DNA from: Acanthococcus lagerstroemiae
Taxonomy: Eukaryota > Arthropoda > Insecta > Hemiptera > Eriococcidae
DNA length: 64,000 bases
Assembly (NCBI GenBank): GCA_031841125.1
Contig: JAJSSI010000083.1
Location: 1 to 64,000 of the forward strand
Direction: 5' to 3'
Shown here: in pieces, positions 23,815-37,944 of the stretch
Numbering within the stretch: the first letter of the stretch is position 1
How the letters are laid out: each line of letters starts with the position of its first letter
Translations under genes and position numbers: made by a program
The notes under the pieces: generated by a model
Told to the model about the DNA's origin: nothing
The model's input: only the letters and a program-made list of their open reading frames with translations
Database searches by the model: none

Positions 23815-24433
23815 TATTCTGAATGAGATTTATAAAAATGAACCGCCAAAGGCTGATGTAAATAGTGACGCCATAATAGAAGATATTCTGAATGAAATGA
23901 CTAAAGTTCAGCCGGTTGACAAGGAACATAGAAATTTTGCAAAGGAGTTGTTAATGGAAGAACAGGAAACCCTCGTAAATACTACCCCATCTACTCCAAA
24001 TTTTGTGAAAGAGACCATTGAATCCGGCGTCAGTGTAAATATAGATGACCAGCCTGTTTTCATTGATGAAAAGGAGTTGTCTGACATTACGAGTATATTG
24101 ATAGTATGGTTTTAAATTATCAGGAAACACCAAATGAAAACACCATTGTAGATTACGACTCTCTCTTAGCTCATTTACCTGTGTATAAAATATAATACTG
24201 AACCCTTAGAAGAAAAAGAGAGTCAGGACATTAATTTCGCGATGAATGACTTCTTTAAGCAAATCGTAGAAAATAGAATAAATAATGTAAATAATAGATC
24301 TAACGCGGATTCCGATACGGAATCATTTGTTACGGCTGTCGGCGAATTTCCAGAAGAGGTGGACGTGTTTTACGATGCCCTCCCAGGTATACCTGACCCG
24401 TGTGCCCGCATGTCACTTCACCGGAAGTTTTAA
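23815..24433 (+). pseudogene. Decaying acidic reading frame of unknown origin
   Basis: Protein-like sequence continues across at least two frame changes. The first frame runs about 23830-24100 (IIEDILNEMTKVQPVDKEH, later VNIDDQPVFIDEKELSDI). The second runs about 24100-24190 (SMVLNYQETPNENTIVDYDS). The third runs about 24193-24433 (EKESQDINFAMNDFF, later DSDTESFVTAVGEF), ending at a TAA. The text is acidic and compositionally normal, unlike the shadow frames around it. A phrase ending ILNE occurs twice near the start, suggesting an internal repeat. I do not recognise the family. It could be part of a retroelement ORF. Confidence 0.45.
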
Positions 24434-24820
24434 ATAAAAAGACCGTAGCCCAACTAAAAAAAAATACCGACTTTTTGGCCGTCGCTTCGCTCGTTCCTCG
24501 CACTAGTTCGGGTTATTCGGCCGAAATGTTTAAGGCCATTGACGTTTAAAAAAATGCAACTCTGGACAAGGAATAGTATTATAAAAAAATACATAGAAAA
24601 CTACCCAGCTATCAAAATTAGAGTTCGTATAAATTAAATTTAAACCGAAAAGTGTAAGGCCGAAACGTTTGTCTGATACAACAGAACTACGCGGCTATCA
24701 AAATTAGAGTTCGCATCAATTAAATTTAAAAAAAATAATAATACCTCCCTTTTCTTCGAAAAGTCGGTAAAACATTGAGTACGTAAAATTCGCCTCGCGC
24801 TTCTTATTCTGACCCTAAAT

Positions 24821-25110
24821 TGAGGAAACTAATGAATGACTCGACCGATTGTAATCAAACTCATACCTGCACAACTCTGAGTACTTCTCTATAATCTACC
24901 AAAATTTGGAATCAGTTGATTCAATAGTTCCTGAGATTTTCGTGCCACAAATATTGTCCTTAAATTGAGGAAAACTCATATGAACGGCTCGACCGATTGT
25001 CATCAAACTTTCCACTGCACAATTTCGAGTAGTTCTCCATAATATATCAAAATTTGGAATCAATTGATCAAATAGTTTTTGAGATTTTCGTGCCACAAAA
25101 ATAGTGTGTG
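24821..25110. repeat. Diverged tandem duplication, unit about 135 bp
   Basis: Two adjacent copies, about 24821-24955 and 24956-25095, share GACTCGACCGATTG-like starts, a shared CCAAAATTTGGAATCA-type middle, and GAGATTTTCGTGCCACAAA at the end. They are followed by a short TACA/TATA microsatellite. They could be the 3' tail of an unidentified retroelement. Confidence 0.6.
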
Positions 25111-25129
25111 TACATACATACATACATAT

Positions 25130-26600
25130 ATATAGAGCTTTTTTGACCTAGGCGAGATCCGGATAAAAAGTGGACAACCCGAGATCCGCCTTAAAATATT
25201 TTTTGTATTTCAGAGTATATTTCATGTCAAAATACTTCGAAATATAAGTTGAATCGTTACACCCGCAGAGGGGTAAGAAAATTGGGGAAAAAAATTCGAT
25301 GATTAATTCTGTACAACGTGAGATCCAGTGTAAAAAATGGGTAAGGTGAGATCACATACATATATGTATATGCTAGAGATTTACTGACCAAGTTGAGATC
25401 CTGCTGCGTTGCCAATAATGCAGGGTGAATAATCATGCTCGAATGTACTGTATTGTATTAATCGTCCTGCCTGACTGAGTTCTGGGTCGGAAGATGCGAG
25501 CGTTTTTTGTCGCCTGAATTCCGGTCAGTGATCTTTTCAAAACTCAAGTACCTACTTCTTAATTTATCATTCGCAGTTAGAGGGACGCAGATTTTTTCTG
25601 TTTAAAATCTAGTTAGAACGTGACGGAAATTCTAGCTTAATCTGAACCCTGATCAGATGCTTATATTAATTCAGGAGCTAAAATTACTAACGTGCCACAT
25701 AATGTAAATCGAAGTGTCAAAAAGTGGTGAAAAACGCCCACTCCCGAATCTACCGGAGTCAAATGCCATTACAGAAAACCGAGTACAAACGCAAAAAATT
25801 CGGAGAACCCTGAATCAGTATAAGGGATAAGTTAAACTTACGCGAAAAATTTGAAGAAATCTTAGAAAAAAATCAAACAGGAACGAGAGGTGTTTTTGCA
25901 GAAATTAAAAACTCATGAATTTGAAATAAACCAAATTATAACTGAGGGACCAAAAAAGTCAACCTAAATATTCCAAACATTAACCTCGTTCATGTCTCAT
26001 ATGATCAATTCCGATTCGGACGATAGTAAGTTTGTTGGAAAAATTTATTAGAACAGAGAAGGACTCCTAAGTGACCTCAGAACAAAACCACTCCAACTCT
26101 GAATTATGAAATCATGAAAGCAGCTAAGGGCTATTAGGTGACCCAAACAGGAACCACCTCAAGTCCGCAAGTCTGACTCAAATTATAATAGGAGAAAATT
26201 TAACCCAAATAAGAACCTCTCCGGACCAGATCCGAGGAGCAGCTCTAATATTATATTATCTGACAGCTCAGAATATTCAAATAATGTAAGCGCCGAAAAA
26301 AATTTCCTACACATACATCTTCAATAGAACAAAATAAAGAAAAATTGGTATACATAAAATCCAATTCTTGGAAAACTTATTCTCAGAAACATTTAATGAA
26401 GAATTTAAGCTACTTAATGCATTCATTGATTACTGCGACGAAGGAGACAGCCTAAGAAAACACTTAATAAAATACTTCGCTAAATTAGAAAATTTTGCCC
26501 AGGATTTAAAAGGAAGAATGGACGAAAATTCAATTCCTTCAAGCTTCAGAAATTCATGAAAACATATTAACTTTCCTGAATTAGGAGAATTTGGGCGTTT
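25130..26600. other. Probable retroelement remains left of the 10-kb repeat complex
   Basis: The word gagatcc appears four or more times between 25150 and 25400. At 26368-26559 a plus-strand frame reads MENLFSETFNEEFKLL and on to LENFAQDLKGRMDEN. This is acidic and protein-like, with no family recognised. The 3' end of this frame (near 26535-26570) recurs inside the repeat complex near 36845-36880. Confidence 0.35.
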
Positions 26601-29600
26601 TATTGAAAGAAAGCTGAACAAATTATTTCATCTCTTGAAATAGAAGAAATTGTTCATTCGTGAGGATAGAAGAAGAGAAAAGTCTGGTTTCTCCCCTCCG
26701 TGAGAAGAACCTATTCCTGTCCTTAAGCAAGAATAAGAAAATCACCGTTTCTCTTCCATCAGTGAAGTGAATTTCACTCATTTTCTTGAAGAAAGTGGAA
26801 CTTGCCTCTCTGTCCTTGAGAGTACCTATCACTGCTTTAATTTCGCAAATTTAATGGACTTCGTTCTTCTCTTCTAGGAAATGAATCCATTCCTTTTCTT
26901 TGGGAAAATGAGGAAAATTGAATTTTCAAGTTCCTCAGTGAGAAAATTGCATTTTTTTGTCTTTGAGAAAAAGAAAACTGCAGCCTTTTTTATGAAATGA
27001 AAGAAAATATAACTATTCCTTTCTTTTCTTGAATAACAATAATTAGTTTATCTCGGAATAAAAATTAAGAAAAGGAAAAAACATCCTTTATTCTTTATTA
27101 CTAATGATAGAAAACAATTTTTAACGCGAAAAAATCTGCTTGTTTAGAAGATGGAAGATGCGATGTTCTTATCAATATTTTATTTGACATTAGGTACGAA
27201 AACAGACAATTTTGAGAGCCTCGTACCATTTAATTTGCAATGGGAATGAGAAGTCCCGGCCCTTTTTTTAGGGAGTAGAAATTTATTCGCCCCAGTACTA
27301 GACCACTGCTCTTATTTCAAATTCAATTACGAACACGCCAAAATTCAGATATCCTTCAGCGTAACTACTACTGTAATTTACAGGATGGTCTTGGACAAAT
27401 TCAATTTGAAAAGGAAAGAACTGAAAAATCGAAAGAAAAATCAGAGGAGAATTATGATAAAATGCACTAACAACCTAAACTTACATAATAGAGGATAAAA
27501 TTGTAATCTAGGTAAAATAAAATAACCCAGAAAGGAAAAATGAAAAAATGAGTAGCAAAATCATCTCTCCCTTTTGTCGAATATAAAGAGGGTAGTTAAT
27601 TTCTCTCTTTGAGTAAAGAAAGAAAAAAAAAAGGGAAAAAAAACTAAAATAAGATTTATGTGAAAAATTTGTCCTTTGACTCGATAATCAAATAAAATTA
27701 TCCACGACAAAAATCCCCCCCCCCAAAAAAAAAAAAAAAGTGGAAGAAACCAATGAGCAAAAAAATTCTGCGCTCTCGCTTCAACTGTTTAACCTTGACC
27801 TTTATTAAGTGCTTAATTTCAAATGTTTTCATTTTTGTATTCGTTAATTTTTAATTATTTTCTTATGAAATTTTGAACCTACGTATGTACACTTGTTTTT
27901 GTTGGAACAACCAGAAAAATTGTTAGTATTGCCCATTAATGTCACTAAAAAGAGCAGATAAAAATATTCAGAATAAAAAATATTGTTCTATCAGGATTTA
28001 ATTTTTCGGTAAAATTATCTGCAACGGCATTTAATTTTTAAACCTGGAAGCATTTGAATTTTGTCCATTTCCCCTCAGAATCTCTACGATTGCGACTTAC
28101 GATTAGTTTAATTTATTATGAAGAAAAATTGAAGATTAAAAGAAGAAAAAAATTGAACTTATTAAAAGTCTCACAAATTTGGTTTCAAGTCAAAGGTACA
28201 CATAACAAAATTTTAAATATGGCATCCGAAATATTGGTGAAGAAAAAAGGAATTGTGCCCTGTCGCCTCAGCTGTATGCGTTTTCCCTTGACTTGGATCA
28301 AGTACATATCTATCATTTCAATTTTTGTACTTTCGTTTTCCTTAATGAATTTTAACCATTTTTTTAATCCATGAATTTTTGAAAATACATATTATTATGT
28401 ACGTAGGTACTGTTGTTTTTTGCAACTACCCAAAAAATTACTGGTACTTCCCAATACGGCCGGTACTGCCCATTCAGGCCATTAAAAAAACAAATGAAAA
28501 TATTCAGAATAAATTTTCATATTCCAAATTAGATTACTAACATACCAAAATTCAAGTACCCTTAAGCACGACTACTACGAGTATAATTTATAGGTTAGAC
28601 TTAGACAAATTCAAGTCACAAAGGAAAGAACTGAGGTATCGAAAGAAAAATCAAAGCGGATTATGATACAATGCACTAAACACCAAAACTCACAAAATAG
28701 GGGATAAAGTTCTAATCGAAAATGAAGTAAATCAAAAAGGATTATGGGGAAAAAATCTCGCCGAAATATTTTTTTTTTTCTAAATAAAAATTAGGTGCTT
28801 AAATTTTCTTCTTTTTTCGGGGGGGGGGGGGACTGAATGAAATGAAATAAAATATCTATCTCTACTTCGCCAATAAAGAAGGTGATTGTGAAAGTTCCTT
28901 CATTTCGTAATAACACTGGAAAACTGTTTTTTGATGTTGAAGAAATTGGTCATGTTTATTTGATTTTTCTGAGTTACCTATGTTGATTTTATTTATTAGA
29001 AGACTGTTAAGCATTTTCAAAATCAGTAACCAAGAGATGCTTGAGTCAAGTTTGCCTGCTTGAAAGGGTCAAGTTAGGATTTTGCGGCCCAAATCGAAAT
29101 TGATGGATTAAAAATTTGACACTCTTTTCGAACTCAAGGATGCTAGACATTCATAAATTTGTACCTATTTGACCCAGTGTTCAATTTTTTTTAGCAAAAT
29201 TCAAATAGCCTCTTATAATAACGGGAAAATTGAATTTCGGGGCCCAAATCGGGATCCGATGGAAAACCTGACGCTGTGTATGAATTCATGAGCCAAAAAC
29301 TCAAATTTCCATAGGTACTTTGTCAAATTTTTGAAGCCAAGTTAGTGTTATCTGATTTGGGTCTATAATTTTGATGTTTGGGTTCAAAACAGAGGAAGAC
29401 AAAAGGGCTAATGCAATCAGTATTCGAATTCCGGGACTTACTAGATGCTTTTCCCCGTTTACAATTCTATGTTCAAGCTTTCCTTCTTGAAGAGAACATT
29501 TTTAGAAGAACAGACATTGTTGTTCAGAAACCTTTTTTCATCTCGTATTCATTTCAAGTTCCGAATTTTCGCTATTCTTAACGTTCTTCAGAATTATTAT

Positions 29601-32600
29601 TGACTTTTTGACAAGTTCATTTAATAATATCAAAATTTTCCGTCAACCATGTCGCAAATTGGTATGAGACAGACTCATGATATCGAATTGTGTTCAATTT
29701 TCAACTCCATTTTTCATATCGATTTTTTAATACTTTTTTAACAACTCTAACTTTTTTTAAATTTTCATATTCAAGTACTGAAATCTTCTGATATTCAATT
29801 AATTTGATATTTCATATATCTACCCCATTTTTCAAAATTTGAGTATTTTTACCTCAAAATTATTGTTTTCTTTGATCACTCGGACTACAATTTTCCCAGA
29901 ACTGCCTTAATTTGTGTATACGAGTTGTTTAAAGTCTCATAATATCAAATTGAGTTGTTTTCAATTTTGCCAGCATTTTCAAATTTGCCATCGTTTCTTT
30001 TTCAATTTCCTTATCCTAACCCATAAATTATTTTTGTAGTTTCCCACAAATCTTACTTAACGTCTGTATACGAGATAATATTGAATTTGGTTCGCTTTAC
30101 CACTTTGTAAAATTATTCGAATTTTGCGATTTTTTCTTCATAATTTTTGTTAGAACTCATTCATTACTTTCCCTGAGTGACTGAAATTTTCGACGAATCG
30201 AGGCAAATTTTCCTTACCCATTTGATTGAAGATTTATATCAAATCAGGTCTATTTTCATGAATTTTTCGAATCTCAAAATTCTTCAAAATTTTTATTATC
30301 ATTTATCTAGAATGCGACCAGATTTTCCCAGAAATTTTTCTGAATTTTCGTACCCGAATTGTTTAAAAATTGACAATATCGAAATAACTTATGTTCAATG
30401 TCTTCAAATTTTCAAATTTTCGCCATTTCCCCCCTTATTTTTATCCTGACTTTCTGATTATTTTTTCTGACAGGAACACAATTATTTTCCATGAATCGTA
30501 CATTCTAAATACCAGTTATGTGAAAACTCACGACCTAATTTTCTATTCTATTAAATTATTCGAACTTCAATAATTTTTATTTTATTTGATCAAAATTCTT
30601 GTCATAACTCATCACTCATCTTTCATAGAATGACTGAAGAAATTTTTCACGAATCAAGCTGAAGTTCCCTATATGATATTGAAATTAAATTAGTGATACC
30701 AAATTAATTAAAATTATCAAATTTGTAGAATTTTTTTTGAAATTTGAATATTTTTCCTCCTTTAAAATCGTTACCACCACTTCAATTATTTTTCCAAAAT
30801 GTGAATACAGTTTTCCTTATATCGTGCTTAATGTACTTGAACACTTTGTTTGAATATTCACAGTTTTAAATAAGGTCCATTTCTCCATTTCGTCAAATTA
30901 TTTCAATTTTTTGATACGTTCTTCAAAATTCTTGCGTTGCACACTCTAATTATCTCCTCAGAACGACTGCAATGTTTACAAATCTGGCTGAATTCTCATA
31001 TTCGAGTTGGCATAAAACCTATGACATTTTAAACATTATTCATCAAAATTCTTTTCATATCTCACTCATCTTTTTACAGAATGACTGAAATCTTTCATGA
31101 ATCAGACTATATGTTCCTAAACTAAATGAAATTTAATTACCTAGTGATGCCAAATTAATTTAAATTTTCAAATACAGAAATTTTTTCGAAACTCTAAGAT
31201 GACTACTTTTTTTTTCATGAATCGGCTAACTGAATTCTCGTATTTTAGTGAGGCGAAAATGTTTGTTATCTATCAGAGTAGGTCGATTTTCAACTTCCTC
31301 AAACTTTTCGTGTTTTAAGATTTTTCTTATTTTGTTGTCAGAAGTATTTAATCATGCTTCGACAGCGTTACTACATTTATTGATGAATCCGATTCAATTT
31401 TCGTGTGCGAGTGAATTCAATATCTGAATTTGTTGAATTTCTCACATTTTTCATTTCTATTTTTCTTCACATTTTATATTTACCCTTTAATTATTATCAT
31501 TATTATTTTTTTAGGTGAACACAATTTTTCACGATCCGCTCACAGATTTCGTACACAAATTTTTTTAGTGAGATACTTATTGGTATTAAATCAGAATTAA
31601 CTTTCCATTTTGTCGAATTATTTGACTTTCTAGATGTTTCCCCTTGAAAATTCTTATTCAAAATTTATGTTTCGAGCACACTTCTCAATATTTTCCGCTG
31701 TGTCACTAGTATCCTGTTTAATTCATTTTTGGTAAGTGACCACCTATTTCGTGAGTTTTGGGTTTCTGGTCCATTTTATCATAATCCTATTTTGATTTTT
31801 CCATTTTCTCCATTACGACTTGAATTATTTGTTCAAGTGTCCGATCTATAAATATTATAGTAGTAGTCATGCTTAAAATTATCTGAATTTTAGCGTGTTC
31901 GTATTTAATGTTGAATATGATATTTTATTCTGAATATTGTTACCTGCTTTTTTTGATGGCCTTCATGGGCAATACCAAAAAATTTTCGGGAAGTTCCAAA
32001 TACCAGCAGTACATACCTATATGTTCAAAAATTTGTTTCTTACAAAAATTGTTCAGAAAATATTAACGATGACGTGAGTAAATTTTTTATTTCATTTTAA
32101 AAGCAAGAAAATTCGAAATTAGGCACTTAATTTAAGTCAAGGTTGAACTTGAACAGTTGAGGCGATAGCGCTCAATATTTTTTTCTCCGTTGGTTTCTTT
32201 CACGTTTTTTTGAGCGGATGGAATTTTTTCTGTCTTGGATAACTCTTTTTGAAAATTCTCGAGAAGAAGTCAAATTTTTTGCATCGAAAAACAATTTTTT
32301 TTCTTTGTTGACAAAGAAGAGGCGGCGTTTATTTTATTTAGATATCATCATTTTTTATTCAAACAGAAATCCTAAGTCCCTTTTATTCCAAAAAAGGGAA
32401 TGATTTTGCCGATAGTTTTTTCATTCTTCCTTTTCGGATTTTTATTTTGAATTACAACTTTATCTCCTATTTCGTGAGTTTTGGGTTTCTGGTTCATTTT
32501 ATCGTAATCCTTTTTTGATTTTCCTTTTTATTTTTTAGTATCTTTCTTTTGCGACTTGAATTTGTCCAAGTCCGATCTATAAATTACAGTATAGTAGTCA

Positions 32601-35600
32601 TTCCTAAGGGTATGTGAATTTTAGTGTGTTAGTAATTTAACTTGGAATATGATAGTTTATTCTAAATACTTTCATCAGTTTTTTGTTGTTTTTTTTCGTT
32701 TTTATTATTTTTCTTTTTAAAGGCTCGAATGGGCAGTATCAGCCGTATTGGAAAGCACCAAAAATTTCTTGAGCAGTTGCAAAAAGCAACAGTACCTAAG
32801 TACATATCTTCAGAAACTTATTTATAGAAAAAGTGGTTAAAAATCTTTAAGGAAAACAAAAGTAGAAAAATTGAAATGATAGGTATGTACTTGATCCAAG
32901 TCAAGGCTAAACTCATACAGTTCAGGCGATAGGGGCACAATTTACTTATTTTCCACCAATTTTTTGGATGCCATAACTTGAAAATTCTGTTATAGTTATG
33001 TACCATTGACTTGAAATCAATTTTTTGAAACTTTTTCTGAGCTCAATTTTTTTCCTCTTTTAATCTTCAAGTTTTCTTCACAATAAATTAAACTAATCGT
33101 AAGTCACAATCATATGGATTCTTCGGGGGAAATGGGCAAAATTCAATTCCTTCAAGGTTTAAAAATTAAATGCCGTTGCAGAAAATTTTACCGAAAAATT
33201 AAATCCTGCCTTCTCTTCTACTAAAAGAATCCATTTCTTTTCTTAGGGAAAATTAGGAAAATTGTGTTTTCACGTTCCTCAGTAAAAAAATTGCATTATT
33301 CTGTCTTTGAGAAAAAGGAAACTGCAGCCTTACATTAAAGAAACAAAGAAAAGACTAATTTTTTTCTTTTCTTGGATAAAATACCTACTTCATTTTTTTT
33401 TGAATGAAAAAAAAACAAAAAAAAAACATTAATTCTTTGTTGATTATAAGCAGAGCCCGGATTTCCGGCAATAAAAAAAAAAATTTTCGGCATCAAAAAC
33501 GAAGAATTCGGCAATATTCGGCCAAAAAAAATTTTAACAAAAAATCGATTGCAAAATAATTTGTTAGTACATTAAGTACGTCGTAAATCGCTTAATTTTT
33601 ACAAAAATTTTTTATTTTACATGACCACTAAGTTTTTTTCGACTGTTTTTGTTGTCATACTGTGTCGCTTATCGCTTAGAATATATTTCAAATCGGAGAA
33701 CGAGCGTGAAATCATGATTTTATGAACAGAAATAAGGTGGTATTTCTAAAGTTTGATTCAAAAACACGATTCGGCAAAATTCCGGCATTTTCGTTACTTT
33801 TGGCAAATTTTGGCAAAATAAAATTTCTCTCCACGCCTCCCCTCACTATGAATCGTACTTCCTATTTGATTGAAATCATCCCGCCCATCCAGGAAAAAAG
33901 TGACAAATGCCGGCCAATCCGGGCTCTGATTATAAGAATGAAAACACTTTTTTCACGTGAAAAGATTTGCATATTTAGAAGATGGAAGAGGCAATTTTAT
34001 CAATATTTCATTTGACATTGGGTACGAAAATAGCGAATTTGAAGAGTCCGATACCATTTAATTTGGAAAGTTAATGAGACGTTCCAGCCCTTTTTCTAGG
34101 GAGTTAAAATTTATTCGCCCCATTCCAAATTCGATTACAAACACGCCAAAATTGAGATACCCTTAAGCTTGACTACTACTGTAATTTACATGACGAACTT
34201 TTTAAGTCAGAAAGAAAGAATAAAGTGAATTTCACTACTTTCCGTAGGAAAAAAAGACTGGGTTCTTTTCCTGAAAGAGAGGGAGGAAGTCCATTAAATT
34301 CGCGAAATAAAGCGTCAATAGGTAGTCTCAACGAAAAAAAAGTAAGTTTCACTTTCTTCAAGGAAAATGAGGAAAATTTTGCCTTCACATTCCTCAGTGA
34401 AAAAATTGCATTTTTTTTTTGTCTTTAAGAAAATTAAAACTGTAACCTGCGATCGAAAAATCCTTATTCCAATGTCTAGTTTGTCCAATTTTTTGGCATT
34501 GTCAAATTTACTTCTTCGGAGAGGAAAAGCTTGGGAATTAACGTGCCAACAGGATCAGATCGAAAATCTAATTTAATTTTAGAATTCAGCGACGTATACT
34601 AACCCAGGGTGTCTACCAGTTCAATAGGTCCAATAAATCCAATATAAGTCCATTCGAAAGATGGTCCAAGGAGTCAAATAAAAGTCAGATAATTTTAATT
34701 TTGGTCTAATAAAAATAATTGAAAAAGAAAAAAATTCTACATGAAATGGCCCAATAAAAAGTCCAATAAAAAGTCCAATAAAAGTCCGATATTTCCGCTT
34801 TCAAGTCTGGTAGATACCCTGAAACCTCCTTATTTCGATATGTTAGGTAATTGATTTTCTGAGTTACCTATGTTAATTTTATCTATTAGAAAATTGTTAA
34901 GAATTTTCTAAGTCAGTAACCAAAAGATGCTTGAGTCAAGTTCGCCTATTTGTTAAGGGCCAAATTACGATTTTGTCGCCCAAATCGAAATTGATTGATT
35001 AAAAATTTGACTTTCTTTTCGAACTCAATGATGCAAAACACTCATATATTTGTACCTAGGTATGGGACACAGCGTTAAACTCTTTTAGCAAAATTCAAAT
35101 GGCCTCTTGTAACGGGAAAAAATTGAACTTCGAGTCCCAAATCGGGGTCCGATGAAAAATCTAATGGTGTGTATGAATCAATGATCTAAAAACTGTAATT
35201 TCCATACCGTGAATAATTTTTGAAGCCATGTTAGTGTTATCTGATTCGGATCTATAATTAGTTATTCGAAATTTTTCACGAATAAAACTGAATTTCCCTA
35301 GATGATATTGATATTAAACTAGTGATACCAAATTAATTTAAATTTTCAAACTTGTAGAATTTTTCGATTTTTCTTTAGTAAATCAGAATTACTTTTCCAT
35401 TTCGTCAATTATTTGACTCTCAAGATGTTTCCCCTTGAAAATTCTTATTCAGAATTTATATTTTGAGCACACTTCTCTAACATTCTTTGCTATGTCACCT
35501 GTATCCTGTTTAATTGATTTTTGTTAAATGACCACACATTTCGTGAGTTTTGGGTTTCTGGTCCATTTTATCATAGTCCTATTTTGATTTTTCTATTCTT

Positions 35601-36900
35601 TCCTTTGCGACTTGAATTATTTGTCCAAGTCTCCGACCTATAAATTATAGTAGTAGTCATGTTTAGGGTATCTGAATTTTAGTGTGTTCGTAATCTAATT
35701 TTGAATATGATATTTTATTCTGAATATTGTTATCTGCTTTTTTCGATGGCCTTAATGGGCAGTACCGAAAATTTTTCGGGAAGTTCCAAATACCAACAGT
35801 ACATACATATTTTCAAAAATTTATTTGTTAAAAATTTTTTAAGCAATATTAATGAAAACGTGAGCGTTGAACTAAACAGTTGGGGCGATAGCGCCCAATA
35901 TTTTCTCTCCGTTGGTTTCTTTCACTTTTTTTTTTAGGCTGGGGTAAAATTTTATCTGTTATGGATAACTATTTTTAAAAATTTTCGAAAAAAAGGCAAA
36001 TTTTTTCGCATCGAAAAACAATTTTCTTTCTTTAGTGACAAAGAAGAGGCGGCGTTTATTTTTATTTATTTATTATTATTTTTATTCAAAGAGAGAAACT
36101 AAGTACCTTTTATTCCAAAAATAGGAGAGATGATTTTGCCAACAGTTTTTCATTTTTTCTTCTCAGATTATTTTATTTTGATTAACAACTTTGTCTCCTA
36201 TTTCGTGAGTTTTGGGGTCTTGGTGCATTTTATCATAATCCTTTTTTGATTTTCTTCTTGAATTTACAATTCTTTCGTTTGCGACTTGAATTTGTCCAAG
36301 TCCGATCTATAAATTACAGCATAGTGTAGTCATTCTTAATTGTATCTGAATCTTAGTGTGTTAGTAATCTAATTTCGAATATGATATTTTATTCTGAATA
36401 TTTTCATATGTTTTTTTTTTTATTAATGGCCTGAATGGGCAGTGCCGCCCATACTAGGAAATACGAAAAATTTCTTGGGCAGTTGCAAAAAACAAGAGGA
36501 CCTACGTACATATTTTCAATAATTTATTTATTACAAAATTGGTGAAGATTCATTAAGGAAAACGAAAGTAAAAAAAAGAAATGAAATGATAGGTATGTAC
36601 TTGATGTAAGTCAAGGTTAAACTCATACAGCTGTGGCAATAGGGCACAATTTCCCTTTTTTTCACTAATATTTCGGATGCCATAATTGAAATTTTGTTAT
36701 ACCTTTGACTTGAAACCAAATTTTTAAGATTTTGAATAAGTTCAATTTTTCCTTTTTCTAATCTTCATTTTTTTCCCTCACTAAATTAAACTAATCGTGA
36801 GTCGCAATCATGGGGATTCTTAGAGGGGAAAATGGACTAAATACAATTCCTTCAAGGTGTAGAAATTCACAAAAACATGTTATAACAAAAATCTTGGGAT
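26600..36900. repeat. 10-kb complex of direct and inverted duplications
   Basis: Segments recur with 75-90% likeness by eye. 26880-27480 repeats directly at 33225-34210. 28950-29350 repeats directly at 34850-35270. 31700-33010 repeats directly at 35500-36720. In opposite orientation, 27290-28740 pairs with 31730-33230 and 36180-36860, and 26640-26880 pairs with about 34220-34390. The layout is a large foldback unit followed by a partly deleted second copy. The middle, 29400-31700, is T-rich on the plus strand and lacks good frames. Runs of 10 C (27715-27724) and 13 G (28819-28831) lie inside. No transposase, polymerase or integrase is readable. Individual open frames here are short and unsupported. 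Confidence 0.6.
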
Positions 36901-37940
36901 AATACAGGTACAAATATCATATTTTGTAAGTTTTTATCAATATTTGATGCCGTGACTGTCATTCTGGATTCTGGGACAAACTTATAGATAATTATTATTA
37001 TTATACTCGTAGTCGTATATTTAAATGGCTTATTTTAATACTGCATTCTTCAAAAGTTTCAAACAAGAAAGTGCAGGCTAATTCTTAAATAATTAATGTA
37101 TCCGAATAAGTTTGATCCTAGTAGGGCATTATCTGCATTCGTCGTCAAAAAATGTATATTAGAACTTGAAAGTGTGCGCGGAAATTTTTTGAAAAATTAG
37201 GTAATGTAGATTTCAGTCGCGTATATGACGTCACCCACGCGCACGCTGCCAGAGGAGAAATATGCAACTAAATCAAAGGAGGATGCGTATTTTGTAGACA
37301 TGAAACCTCGGATCGTCATCTGTTGCGCTGGTACAATCTTAGAGGCATCTTCTGCGTCAACCGAAGTCTGAAAATTTTGAATTTTTTCAAGTTTTCAACC
37401 ATTATATGAAGTGTTGAAAAATATTAGCGTCGATTTTTCGAACGTTTTATTTTTTGTGATTTAATATTCGTGGTTTTTGCGAATTTGTGCGTCGTACTTA
37501 CGAACGTTTTTAAACAATATAATAATTACTACCTAATTTTCGTTCTTATTAAGTGGAACTAACGTAGATTTATTGAACCTTTAATTGCTAGAAGTTTTAC
37601 CTTTGCGCGCTAGCATTCATCTTTAATTTCGATTTGTTCTCGTTTGAGAATCTTAATTTTTCTTGCTTGAGCTAAAATTTATTATTCATTTAAATTTATA
37701 ATTAATTTTGAAAGTATTTATACTAAATTTTTTTCCGAGTTCATCTGTTTCAGATTCTACCCAGGTAAGATTTTGTTTTATTCTAATTTTGTTTTTTTTA
37801 CACAAGTTTTCGTTTTTTCTAAAAGTTTATTCAGTGATTTTTTTCAAAATTCAAAAATTAATATTCTTTACTTTCTTATTATTCGATTGGAATCTTTCGT
37901 GGACTTTCAAAGTGAGGTCACCCCAATTCCAGAACATTGA
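36900..37940. other. Gene-free region
   Basis: No supported gene. A frame at 37708-37956 is low-complexity (F/L/S-rich) and shows no domain. Confidence 0.35.
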
Positions 37941-37944
37941 ATCC

